Source: Saccharomycopsis fibuligera x Saccharomycopsis cf. fibuligera (Eukaryota; Ascomycota; Saccharomycetes; Ascoideales; Saccharomycopsidaceae). From it: 64,000 bases of DNA. Positions 33,059 through 43,480 of this stretch are shown here, piece after piece. Numbering within the stretch: position 1 is the first letter of the stretch; each line of letters opens with the position of its first letter. A program made the position numbers and the translations under genes. The DNA is taken from the NCBI GenBank assembly GCA_001936135.1, contig CP012812.1, positions 2,108,001-2,172,000 on the forward strand, written 5' to 3'. Under the pieces are notes generated by a model, which saw only the letters and a list, made by a program, of their open reading frames with translations, made no database searches and was not told where the DNA came from.

Positions 33059-34088
33059 GACAATCACTTTTGATTTAGCTTTTTTGAATGAATGAATAAT
33101 GTGTTACGACTTTTATTTACTTGTAAATCTGAGTTTCTGGCCTACTAATAAATTTTTACTATTGTACGAAATTCTTGACAATTGAAGTTAAATTCATCAG
33201 AAGACTGGATAAACAAATACATGCCAACCCAATTAAGCAGATATATATAAGCTATCTGAAAAGAAAAAAATGCCATATTTTCTTTTACAGTTTCAAAAAA
33301 GACTTGTGTGCCCAGTCTTTTTTCAAGCAAACCAAATGAAACTTTTGGATTTTCAGTATACTTCCGAACACAGCTAACAACAACGTAAGAATATTTTTTG
33401 AGAATACAAAAGAAATAGCAAATATGTATATGATTATATATACTGTAAGATACAACACCTTTACACCATTACTTTTACACCCTCACATCAATTATGAAGC
33501 ATCTAAAATAATTACATAATCAGCTAAACTTATCAGCTATAGTTGCTCCTAGTATACAAAACTAATATAAAAATTATCTCTTTTGGTATGAGATATCGGG
33601 GGTTGTTGCCAACTTAAGCAAATGTGAAAACATATAAGTCTATGTATGGATCCATGATATGGCATAATACCAATAGTTGCACGAAATCCATCCACATAAT
33701 TCTGCTCATCTTAATCATCATTTTTAATAGACTACTATGTAAATACAAGCCTAAACCCTTCGAATTTATTTTTTGTTGAATACCTACTAGCAAGTTGCTA
33801 CCTTAGATCTTCAAAGAGAATTGGCACCAAGACATAGTCGATTATAGCGGTTGCCATATATTCGGCGGCATGTTGAGGGTCTGTGGCGGGTTACCGCTGG
33901 CGCTCGTAATTTCTTTCACTAAAAATTTTTTTTTTTTTTACTTTGAAAAATTGAAGATAGAAAACCACAAGGAATGAACAAATCAAATGCCAGTTAACGA
34001 GAGAATATCTCTGCAATATTTATCTTTTTCGGCTCGACAAAATATAATTCATTTTCGTTAATAGAATTAACATCAATATCAAAAAACA
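33059..34088. other. Intergenic region ORC5 / MRPL17
   Basis: About 1 kb, AT-rich. A 61-codon minus-strand open frame (33145-33330) has no recognisable homology or conserved context. Nothing else is supported; the last 200 nt form the MRPL17 promoter. Confidence 0.5.
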
Positions 34089-35105
34089 ATGATAAGAAGC
34101 TCGTTGAAGATCTCCGCTAGCTCTGGTAGAGCATTTTCTTCAAGTGCGTTGAGATCGTTTGCCGAGCCGGTGTCACCATCAACAACAACATCATCAACAT
34201 CTGCATCTAGCAGCACCAGTACCCCAGCCAAAAACAATATTAAAAAACCAGTGCCATTAGATTCAATATCTTCTAGTTTGTTTTTGTCCAGAATACCTCT
34301 TGTTACACCAAACTTGACCGAATTTGAAAAATTGTACTATCATTATCAAGATGAATTACAGCGTCGTTTAATGTGGACATTTCCTCATTATTTCTATTTC
34401 AAAAAATCTTCATTAGCAGAGAGAAAATTCCTTCAAAGACAAAAATGGCCAACTAGTAAACAACCAGGGGTTTTTTACGCTAAAGGTGTGCCGGACATTT
34501 TGCATAACAGAGAAAGAAGATCCAAACAGGAGATCAACTTGACCGAAGAACAAACCGAATTAGAAAAACTTGCTAGTGGTGGTGCTTCAAGTGGCGCTTC
34601 TTCTGGGAACGGTGAAGATGATGTCTCTAGACCAATCAAACCGAATTCAAGAGTTACTGAATCTGATAAGCAAAACAATTTGAAAAGTTTGGAAAGACAA
34701 TTAGACAGAACGTTGTATTTGATTGTCCAGGATAAAGTCACTGGTAATTGGAAATTTCCAAGCTTTCAATACGAAAAAACTGTCAATAAGGTACCATTGC
34801 ATAATTACGCTGAAACTAAAATACAAGAGATTAGCGGCAAAGATATGAACTTGTTTACAGTGACCAACACTCCAATTCATGTGTTGCGTTACGACGCTCA
34901 AAATAGCATAATTAGTCAAGAACAACAACAAAGTGAAGTGAAGGCCAGAGAATATATAATAAAATCGCATATTTTGGCTGGTGGATTCCAGCTAGCTAAA
35001 GATGCTCCATATAAGGATTATTTGTGGCTTAATAATGAAGAATTGAAGAATTATTTGAGTACTGATTATTTCAACCAAGTCGAGTTCTTGTTAGCTGAAT
35101 ATTAA
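34089..35105 (+). CDS. MRPL17: Mitochondrial large ribosomal subunit protein mL46
   Basis: Protein of the mitochondrial 54S subunit, Nudix-like fold without hydrolase function. The 338-aa product begins with an Arg/Ser-rich presequence (residues 1-20) and a Ser/Thr linker. It then carries the family signature SISSSLFLSRIPLVTP and LTEFEKLYYHYQDELQRRLM (each shortened), followed by FPHYFYFKKSSLAERKF, KQPGVFYAKGVPDILHNRERR and the C-terminal half KVTGNWKFPS. S. cerevisiae Mrpl17 carries nearly the same strings. An insertion of Gly/Ala/Ser lies near residues 160-175. Confidence 0.95.
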   Translation: MIRSSLKISASSGRAFSSSALRSFAEPVSPSTTTSSTSASSSTSTPAKNNIKKPVPLDSISSSLFLSRIPLVTPNLTEFEKLYYHYQDELQRRLMWTFPHYFYFKKSSLAERKFLQRQKWPTSKQPGVFYAKGVPDILHNRERRSKQEINLTEEQTELEKLASGGASSGASSGNGEDDVSRPIKPNSRVTESDKQNNLKSLERQLDRTLYLIVQDKVTGNWKFPSFQYEKTVNKVPLHNYAETKIQEISGKDMNLFTVTNTPIHVLRYDAQNSIISQEQQQSEVKAREYIIKSHILAGGFQLAKDAPYKDYLWLNNEELKNYLSTDYFNQVEFLLAEY

Positions 35106-36421
35106 GCAATGAGAGAGATTGGTTGATGAACGTGAAAGCTGAAGAGAGAGTGGAATGAAATTATAGAACAAAATCAAAACAGAAAAATTCAAGAGAAGGA
35201 TTGATATTTTTTTTCTACATGCTTGTTTTTTTTGATGAACGTGCCATTTTTTCTTTATATGGTCATAGAAAGTTCTTGTACATATTACGTATTCTTCTAT
35301 ATATTTCTTTGTGTTGATTACTTTTGCTTCGCTAGGAATAGTTGAGAATCGTAATCCACACAAAGTGGATAAACGAGAAACACTTTTTGTTACAATTTAT
35401 TTCCGTATGCTTGTACTTAATCGCGAATGGAGTGCTCCTGACACCCTGAATTCTCTTTATTTTTGTTTAAATTTCAGGCCCGAAATGTCCATATCGTGTT
35501 TCTTAGTTGTTAGTTGACATGATCTGCATTGTGAAATATGTATGAACAGCATTGACACTAACTTCGATAGTTGGCTAGATTTTTAGTAGTGGTTTTTTTT
35601 TTTTTTTTCTTTTTTTTTAAAAAAAAAAGAATTAGAGCGTTACAAAAAGAGACGATGTAATAGTTTTCGTTGAAAAGTGCGTGTGCAGTATAATAAAAGC
35701 ACAATTTATTTATCCTGTCTCGTTAATTATTCAGTAGCTCATCAACTTTAATAAAATATACTGTAGAGTTGATAGTACACCCTTACACACCTGGGTACAG
35801 TTGAAATTTTACTTGTAAGAAATTAAACACCATCCCTTTCAATTGAAATGAGTTTAGGTGATTCATAGAAAAAGAAGGACTTCTATTTATATTGGTTTCT
35901 CAACTGTAGATTATTTGGCCGATAAAAGATATTGCACAAAATTATATTACATGACATGACAACACAACACAACATAATAAAACATAAAATACAACAAAGC
36001 AAGTACATCGAAATAAAAAAAAGAAAGAAAAAACAAAACAAGAAAGGAGAAATAAGGAACTGAAATGAAAAAAATATAAGTATTATATATGTTCTAAAAA
36101 TACATCTATGCTTTGTATGTATGTCTGCTATGCCTTTCTTTGCTTTGCTACCTTAGTTGTAGCTAAGTTAGGCAATACAAAAAACTGCAGGCAGACACAT
36201 TGTACTTCGAAATGGAAAATCAGAAAACCTCAGTGCAAATTATCACGATAATATGTCAAAGTCACGTCTTGTTGCGCAAACAAGAAAATTGATATTTTGT
36301 TATTTTAATATCCGTTAAAATCCCCGCATAGCGTCGAATTATTTTCTATGCCAAAAACATTTATGCTGTACAATGGTAGGAGATAAACGAGTGATTTGAA
36401 TGGAAACAAAAGGATAAAAGA
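35106..36421. other. Convergent intergenic region MRPL17 / RTC4-like
   Basis: About 1.3 kb between convergent genes, with T and A homopolymer runs at about 35595-35628. Only short frames without homology. No gene supported. Confidence 0.5.
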
Positions 36422-38659
36422 TTAGAAGTTATCCAAATCATAATCACTCGAAATCTTATCATCATCACTCTGTGACGAAAACACCGCTGATTTTCTTTTC
36501 TCCAGTTTACCAAGACCGCTACCTTTTTTGAGCACTCTTTCAGGAGATTTTAACTTTTTCTTCTTTTTAATTGGTTTCTTTTCCAGCTGGGGTACTAATG
36601 TCTTTTGAAATAATGCACTGCCATGACTATCTAAATCTTCGTCGCTAGAAGAGTCCAACACACTATCTAAGGCACTTTTTCCTTTGTTATTGTTGTCAGT
36701 GCAACTCATACCTTTTTTAGCTTTCTTGAAAGGCTCGCTGTCTGTATTTTTGGCCTTGTTTTTGTCAAACAAATCTATTGTACGACTTTTATTATTACTG
36801 TTATTAGTATTATTATTGTTAGGTCTGGATTGTTTTGACTCTTGCTGATCTACAATCTTTTGAAGACTGCTTTGCTTTTTAAGCTTTGATTTGTTGTTTG
36901 CTTGCGAGAATCTAGACACTATATCATTATCTTTGTGGTAGTCTTGGTCATCATTATCGCTATCCTCATCGGATGATGGCACTAGCCTTCTTTTAATCTT
37001 TGGTTTAAATTTGTTTTCTTTGAGTTGATCGTATTGTAATTTATTATTTTGCCTTTTTATGTTGATATTGTGGTTACTATTGTTATTGGTTTTTTTGCTT
37101 TTCCAAATCTTATCGTCATCTTCACTTAAATCCAGCGCAAAAAATTCATTTATATCTTTTTTTCTTTCAATCTTTATTGGCTTGGACAAATTGTTATCCT
37201 CCTTAAAATCAACATCATCATCACTCAACTTTTTACAAAACGCTTCATCATCACTGAACAAATCATCAAGAAAATTTGAACCAGTATTCCCATTACCACC
37301 AGCACTGCATTTTTTTTGCTTGGTTGTTTCAATTTCCTTATGTTTTTCTTCCTTAGCTTGCACACTTTGTTCAGTTGCCTTTTGTCTATCTACCACGAAT
37401 CGGCCAAAATCTGTAGTATCGCTCAATACATCATATGCTTCGCGCACAGATACGCTAAAATCCAGTTTTGCCAATTGAGCAGCAATCTCGGGGGATAGCA
37501 CATATAATGTAAAAAAATCTTTACCCCAAAATCGTACCACCTTTAAGGGATCAATGTTGTCACCATTACTATTATTATTATTATTATTATTGTTATTATT
37601 ATCATTATTATTATTATCATTATCACTATTATTATTACTCTTATCTTTATTCTTATTATTATTATTGTTAAAATTACTATTGCTGCTACTATTGCAACCG
37701 CTGCCAGTATCACTTGTTCTTCTAAGTTTTGATAAAGAGGGAAAAACTCTTGAAATTTCTTTAGCTATCCATTGCTGGGTTTCTGAGCCTAAATACCCTA
37801 CAGAAAATTCATTCCAGTTCAAATTAGACAATTCTTTACCACTAAGCACCGCTTTATCAGAACTCTGAAAGACAGATAATGCTCTTTGATAAAAACATGA
37901 CTCGTATGAGCCATCAATGATTCGCGGCACTAATTTGCGAATTGGAGTGCTGATACGTTTAAGTAAAGTTGGTCTTTCCATTGGTGTTGGGATTTTCTTG
38001 TTTAGCTTAATGTATACGTTATTTGGGTATTTATTTTGAGTCTTTTTGATTTCTTTAGTATCGTCTTCAAAGAAATTTTTGAAAGTTTCAATGGTGTCAA
38101 TTTGTTGCTGTTTACTTTGCAGTTCACCAGCAATATCATTCAAACTAGGAAGTTCTTCTAATATCAGCACGTCCACTTTATTATTCATTTTGGTATTAAT
38201 ACGATCAATCTCTTCTTCCATGAGAGCTTTGTTTTTGATTCCTGCGGATTTGTCCTCTTGCAAGAATTGGTTTATGTCATCAAAATCATCCTTTTGTGAA
38301 TTAAGCCCCTTGAGTCCAAATTGCTCAAGGTCGTCGCTATCGAATCCATCGTCATCATTATTATCATCAAGATCTTTATCACCTAGCGAGGCTTTTAAAT
38401 AATTGATATCCTGATGTGATGAGCTACTGCCACCGCCGCCACTTCCAAGAAATGCCATATCCTCATCTGAAAAGAAGCTGTTTTTGGAATTGCCTTTATC
38501 GTTGCCGTCATCTTCATCGTATTCTTTGCCGCGGATAATGATATCGCCATTGTTTTTCTTTTTAAGGAGTTTTTTTCTAGACTTGGTCAAGCTTTTGTAG
38601 TCCGCAGTCTTTTTGATGCCGCCATTGGCACGTATTCCTTGGGAGGCGAAGAAGTCCAT
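36422..38659 (-). CDS. RTC4: RTC4-domain protein
   Basis: RTC4 was named in S. cerevisiae from a genetic effect on telomere capping; its molecular function is not established. The 745-aa product is mostly acidic and Lys/Ser-rich, nuclear-protein-like sequence. One conserved domain spans about residues 225-430: PTLLKRISTPIRKLVPRIID (shortened), YESCFYQRAL, SGKELSNLNWNEFSVGYLG, QQWIAKEI, VVRFWGKDFFTLYVLSPEIAAQL and a final REAYDVLSDTTDFGRF. That order matches the fungal RTC4-like domain. A poly-Asn insertion splits the domain (residues about 320-367). Several Lys-rich patches could be nuclear localisation signals. Divergent from TEX1 across a 376-nt promoter. Confidence 0.75.
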   Translation of the reverse strand: MDFFASQGIRANGGIKKTADYKSLTKSRKKLLKKKNNGDIIIRGKEYDEDDGNDKGNSKNSFFSDEDMAFLGSGGGGSSSSHQDINYLKASLGDKDLDDNNDDDGFDSDDLEQFGLKGLNSQKDDFDDINQFLQEDKSAGIKNKALMEEEIDRINTKMNNKVDVLILEELPSLNDIAGELQSKQQQIDTIETFKNFFEDDTKEIKKTQNKYPNNVYIKLNKKIPTPMERPTLLKRISTPIRKLVPRIIDGSYESCFYQRALSVFQSSDKAVLSGKELSNLNWNEFSVGYLGSETQQWIAKEISRVFPSLSKLRRTSDTGSGCNSSSNSNFNNNNNKNKDKSNNNSDNDNNNNDNNNNNNNNNNSNGDNIDPLKVVRFWGKDFFTLYVLSPEIAAQLAKLDFSVSVREAYDVLSDTTDFGRFVVDRQKATEQSVQAKEEKHKEIETTKQKKCSAGGNGNTGSNFLDDLFSDDEAFCKKLSDDDVDFKEDNNLSKPIKIERKKDINEFFALDLSEDDDKIWKSKKTNNNSNHNINIKRQNNKLQYDQLKENKFKPKIKRRLVPSSDEDSDNDDQDYHKDNDIVSRFSQANNKSKLKKQSSLQKIVDQQESKQSRPNNNNTNNSNNKSRTIDLFDKNKAKNTDSEPFKKAKKGMSCTDNNNKGKSALDSVLDSSSDEDLDSHGSALFQKTLVPQLEKKPIKKKKKLKSPERVLKKGSGLGKLEKRKSAVFSSQSDDDKISSDYDLDNF
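37560..37690 (-). repeat. Asn-coding triplet tract in the RTC4-like gene
   Basis: ATT/ATC-rich on the + strand, encoding runs of Asn with interspersed Asp, Ser and Lys, inserted inside the conserved domain. Confidence 0.8.
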
Positions 38660-39035
38660 GGATGACGAGTACTTGCCATGAGATATATATTTTGATTCTT
38701 TGGGCGGCTCAGCGCGTGGTTTGGTCTGCTTAATATTGATACTGGCACTATTATGTTAAATTTTTCCGCGTTGGTGCTGAGGCGCGCGCGCGCGCTGAGG
38801 CGTCACCCTCGTGAGTAAACTTCTTTTTTGTTTTCGCAGCGAAAATCGAATTTTCAATTGTAAATTGTTGGTGCACTCCAACAACAACAACAACAATAAT
38901 AGGGTGTGATTCTTCTAAGAAAAGCGAAACTACAAATATCATTGGCATTTCTTTATATTGGCTCATTGCATAGCTATACCACCAGCAATATTATCTATCA
39001 AAGACCAACCACAAATCATCTACCAACATCAGAGG
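38660..39035. promoter_or_regulatory. Bidirectional promoter RTC4-like / TEX1
   Basis: A 376-nt divergent promoter. It contains an alternating GC tract at 38782-38795 embedded in GCTGAGGCG flanks, and an ACA repeat at about 38879-38896. Confidence 0.7.
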
Positions 39036-40103
39036 ATGAGCGACCAGGTCAACAACTCTATCAAGTATTTCCGGGGACTCAAGCACCTGACTGTGTCCAG
39101 CGAAGATCCGGCAGCCGCAGGCGATGTCACTGCCGTCGCTTGGAACCCGGTGGGCAGCCGTCTTGCTCACGCCAGAACTTCAGGTACTGTGCTGGTAGCA
39201 GACTATGTCAGCGGTGGCGGAACTACAATTTCAAAGCACTACACTCTTCGCCATTGCCATCGTGGATCAGTACCTAGTGTATCATGGTGGCCCGTTAGTG
39301 ACAATGTGCTCGCCACTGTGGGCAGCAGCGATTCCGTGGTGCGGATCTGGGACGTCACAGCCGGCGGTGGGAGCGGTGCCGGATATCAGATTTCCGAGCA
39401 TGCAATCCGAGGAAGCGGCCGGATTGTTCAGTATTCCACCAGTGGTCAGTATTTAGCCACAGTGAGCAAAGATGTCAGTGACGACACCAACGAAAGAAGC
39501 TATGTTGTTAGTGTGTTTGAAGTGAGCAACAATTACAAGTTGATTAAGGAAGTGCTGTTTGACAGAGCTATTTACTCCTTTACCTGGGCTAATAATGATG
39601 AATTGTTTGTCGTGGGGTTCGAAGATGGCACCGCGGTGATGTATCTGATCAATGATGCTAGTGATCACGATGAAGAAAACATAACAAGCGATATCAACAG
39701 TATTAACAAAGTTTACGTGTTTAGGGTAAGTGTATCTGCAATCAACGCCTTGGTATATGATTGCAAGGGCCGTTACTTGATTATTGGCAGTCATGATGGA
39801 ATTATTAGTCTTTGGTCATTGCGGCCGCTCGCCTGCATCCGTACCATTTCTCTGGTGGATGAGCCCGTAATGGGATTAGATGTTTCCAAAGATGGCGAAT
39901 TTGTCGCTGCGACGTTCCAAGATGGTAGCAATAGTAGAATCTATGATACCGAAAAGGGAATAGAATATTCTGAGATTAAGAATAGCAAGAGTTCAGATTA
40001 TAATATTGCCAGATTAGCTTTCCGGCCAAAAAATTTGACTTTTGCTTATAGTACTCCTAAAGGTGAGGTGATGCTTGCTCACAAGGACCTGAAAGGGTTT
40101 TGA
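39036..40103 (+). CDS. TEX1: TREX/THO-associated WD40 protein Tex1/THOC3
   Basis: WD-repeat subunit associated with the THO/TREX complex, coupling transcription to mRNA export. The 355-aa product is a single seven-blade propeller. Blade signatures include DVTAVAWNPVGSRLAHA, SVPSVSWWPVSDNVLATVG with SVVRIWDV, AIYSFTWANNDELFVVG, AINALVYDCKGRYLIIGSHD with GIISLWSL, and the THOC3-like LACIRTISLVDEPVMGLDVS. The match to human THOC3 (ALVSLWDVDELVCVRCFSRL) is good. The frame is open further upstream with an ATG at 38958. I chose the ATG at 39036 (MSDQVNNS) because the upstream part lacks propeller sequence and looks like leader. The 5' part is GC-richer than its neighbours. Confidence 0.85.
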   Translation: MSDQVNNSIKYFRGLKHLTVSSEDPAAAGDVTAVAWNPVGSRLAHARTSGTVLVADYVSGGGTTISKHYTLRHCHRGSVPSVSWWPVSDNVLATVGSSDSVVRIWDVTAGGGSGAGYQISEHAIRGSGRIVQYSTSGQYLATVSKDVSDDTNERSYVVSVFEVSNNYKLIKEVLFDRAIYSFTWANNDELFVVGFEDGTAVMYLINDASDHDEENITSDINSINKVYVFRVSVSAINALVYDCKGRYLIIGSHDGIISLWSLRPLACIRTISLVDEPVMGLDVSKDGEFVAATFQDGSNSRIYDTEKGIEYSEIKNSKSSDYNIARLAFRPKNLTFAYSTPKGEVMLAHKDLKGF

Positions 40104-40368
40104 ATAGATAGAATGAATGTGTTATTAGTGCAATTTTTTTTCACATTCATTTTTGTTTTAATTTGTAATGTAGTGTAGCGTAATGTAGTACAGTGTAGTG
40201 TAGACCTCTTTCGAAATCAGTGAGTGCAATGTTGGAAGAAATTGAAATCCAATCTTGACGCACGAAAAATAATAAAACCAAAAACAAAATCACAAGAGTC
40301 TGGAAATGACTACACAAATACGCTACCTAAATGGGTGACCTCAATTCACTCAATGCGCTTAATTAATC

Positions 40369-41954
40369 ATGTCAGCAGAAAAATCAAATGCAAGTGAAAA
40401 TAAGAAAGTATTTTTGGTTTTAAGGGCAGGTCAAACCATAAGGATAACCTTGATAGTGCACCTTTTCAATGATACTGTTCCAATCACTGCATCCAAGTAA
40501 GTTACTTACTCAGCTACTCCTGCTTTCTTATTACGCTTTGGAGCTCGCCTATCATATACTAGCCTCGAGTAACTTGAGCTGCTTAATTTTCACTAGTAAA
40601 GTACTAACTCATTAGGTTCCACTCACTATGCACTAATTCCAATGGCCTAACTTATGCCAATTCTCCAATATCAAGAATAATCGCCCCGGAATTCATTCTT
40701 CAAGCAGGTTCCATCACTAGTACCAGTAGCAACAACAATACTAACAACATTGACAATCTCTTTACAAGATCTGAATTATCTTCAGAAAACACAATTCTCA
40801 ACGAAAAAGGTCTAATTTGCGTTGCTGCTACAGAGAGAGAGATTAATAGTCAAAATGATAGTCAAACTCAAAGCATTATTAATACAGAATTTTTCATTAC
40901 TTTAAGCAATGGCCTACATCATTTCAAAACTTTACAAAATAAGTACATTGTTATTGGCAAAGTATTGAAAGGGTTGGATGATGACGTTATTGACAAATTG
41001 GGCCAAATTAAAGTGGATGGTCGTGATAGACCTGTTGAGGATAATGAAAATGCTGGTGGAAATGAGAATCAAAATGGACAAAGTTTTATTATTGAAAAAT
41101 GCGGCGAATTGAGATTGAAATCAAATGCAATCCCAAAAAAGAGTGAAAGAACCAGTTTAAGAGAAAGCAGTCATTCCAGAAGTAGTTCCAGGAGCCGCTC
41201 ACCTGGTCGTAGTAGACCTCGTTCTCGTTCCAGATCTCCAAGACACTCAAGAGATCATTCGTCAAGACAGATTCGAAGCTTAAGCGGAAGCCAAAGCCCT
41301 CGTGAATCTCGTCGTCATCATCGCGAAAGCCGTCACAGTGATCGTGTCAGCCACCGTGACCCTGGAAGACATCATCAAGACAGACGCGGTGGTAGTATAT
41401 CTTCTAGTCATGGAGATCGTGCTCACGACGACGATGACAGAGTTGACAGAGCTGACAGAGAAAGACTTAGTGATAATCGCAATGGCGCAGAGAGAGATCA
41501 GCGCCACTACAGCACCCATCACCGAGACCACAGGGACCACAGAGAACATCGACATCACCATAGTAACCGTCACCATGATCGCAGCCGTGGCCATTCATCT
41601 TCTTCACATTATGACTACGATGAAGAATATGCGGCTCGTGATCGCAATAGACTAACTGCATCGTCGTCAAGAATCTATAGCCAACCATATCGAAGTCAAA
41701 GTCTGAGTTTAAATTATGAACAGAAAGATCGAAGAGATCGAAGAGATCAGAGGCCATATGCCTATGGCTATAATGGATATGCTGGCCATGGTGGTACTGA
41801 GTTTGATTCTAGGTATAGGCCAGATAAAAGAAATTTGGATAGTGGGAAGGACAAGCACTATGGAGACGGTGGTAGTGACGGTGGTAATCGTGCTGATGGT
41901 GAAAAAATGGAAGAAAAAGTGATTAAGAAAGGAAGACTAACGAGGCGTGGATAA
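40369..41954 (+). CDS. RS-rich cyclophilin-like protein (one intron)
   Basis: Exons 40369-40496 and 40616-41954 encode 488 aa. Residues about 13-220 are a divergent cyclophilin domain: VFLVLRAG, IVHLFNDTVPITASKFHSLC, NGLTY, ISRIIAPEFILQAG (Arg, Phe and Gln of the CypA active-site segment kept), FFITLSNG and KYIVIGKVLKGLDDD. The Trp that binds cyclosporin in CypA seems absent, and a Ser/Asn loop lies inside the domain. Residues about 250-480 are rich in Arg-Ser, Asp-Arg and His, with RSRSRSP and HRDHRDHRE runs. The layout is like nuclear SR-cyclophilins (PPIG/CYP63 type), which associate with splicing. Function is inferred from layout; isomerase activity is uncertain. Confidence 0.75.
40497..40615 (+). 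other. Intron of the RS-cyclophilin gene
   Basis: Donor GTAAGT, branch point TACTAAC at 40602-40608, acceptor TAG only seven nt further. Splicing joins TASK to FHSLC of the cyclophilin fold. Confidence 0.9.
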
Positions 41955-42325
41955 GGTTAACTTTCTAGTTGGATTGAATATCAGATAAATCAGAATAAAT
42001 GCTACGTGGTATTCCACAATATATCTAATTTCATATTTGAATATTCCGACAGTAGGACAGTATTTTTAAAAATAAATAGATTCTGTAATGGAAGTTTTTT
42101 TTGAAAAATGAGAGAAGGCCAAAAAAAAAAGAATTGCAAATCGTCTTGTACTAATGCAAGTTCATGCTATTTTAAAGCTATTTTAAAGCTATTATATATA
42201 TTATTTTATTTTCAATTATAAAAGATATGCTAATTTAATCATTCAAGGCAAAATAATTCCTGCAAGATAGTAAATTTTTACCAATCGCTCACCCGTTTTC
42301 ATTTTTATCTTCATATACTAATATT
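41955..42325. other. Convergent intergenic region, cyclophilin / DSL1
   Basis: About 370 nt, AT-rich, with two direct copies of CTATTTTAAAG near 42168-42190. No gene. Confidence 0.6.
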
Positions 42326-43431
42326 TCAAACATCAATATTTCTAATTTCTTCAATATCCAGTATAGCCCTTCTTCGAATCTCACTATCCACAAACAACGA
42401 CTTAATCAAATGAATTAACTCTTGTGTCTCAACATTATATAACTCTCCGTTATAAAAATTTTCCATAATTGAGGCTAAGTGACTAGATACAATTGTTTTG
42501 AAATTAGCTAATTTGTAAAAATTTACAATATTTTTCTTGTATTTAGCGACAAATACGTCATTCTTGTTGATTTCGTTGACTAGTTGGTCGTATTCCTGAG
42601 ATCCAATTTCTAATAGACCCAACATTTCTTGCTGTTTTTGACGTTTTTCAAGTTGACGATGATGTTGTTGGGAGTCGCCGACTGATGGGAAGGAGTCAAG
42701 ATCCAATGAAGATACTTGACGATGCGATGGCCCAAAAAAATTGACAAAATTTAACATGAAGGAAATTATTTTAGAAAGCTCATTACTATCTTGTTCAGAG
42801 ATCATTGCAATTTGCAAAATATCATTGATCACCAATTGATAAAATTCATTTAAAAAATTCGTCACCACCATTTGTTGCAAGTCAATAGTCAAATTTTGGA
42901 AACTGGCAAAAAACATTTCTTTGAATTTAAATTCCAATTGATTCAAGATCATATTGGTATTTTGCAAATTTGCCAAGTTGGTAAAATTTTGAAATTTACG
43001 GTATATCTTCAAAAAAGAAATTTTTTCCAAGTTGATTACGTCAGTTAGGTAATTTTCCACTTTTAAATCAAATAAAATTGGGCCTTTAAAATTGTCTTCA
43101 CTATTGTTGCTGGTGATGCCATTGTTTTCTGTAGGATTCTCGAGAATTTTTTGCAATACTAGTTGTTTTTTAACCACCATATTTAAGTAGAAGACATCAT
43201 TGTAGAACAAAAATTTGGAATCATATTTAGCGTAACCTCCAATTAAATAGTAAATGTCAATCAATTGCAATACTTTGCTCAATATTTCTTCACTGCTAAT
43301 GTATTCTTCATGTTGACTTGCATTCAATTCAGTCAAGTATTCCACAAATTCTGAAATAATTTTGAAGATCTCATCGGGAATAAAGGTAGTCTTGAATGAT
43401 TTCAGTTTTTTGAAGTTCTTTCCAATGTCGC

Positions 43432-43480
<49 letters not shown>

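Noticed and set aside
33145-33330. 61-codon minus-strand open frame with a hydrophobic stretch
   Set aside because: No homology that I recognise, AT-rich composition, no splice partner or promoter signal.
33500-33780. Possible solo LTR
   Set aside because: No matching TG...CA ends, target-site duplication or second copy in the window.
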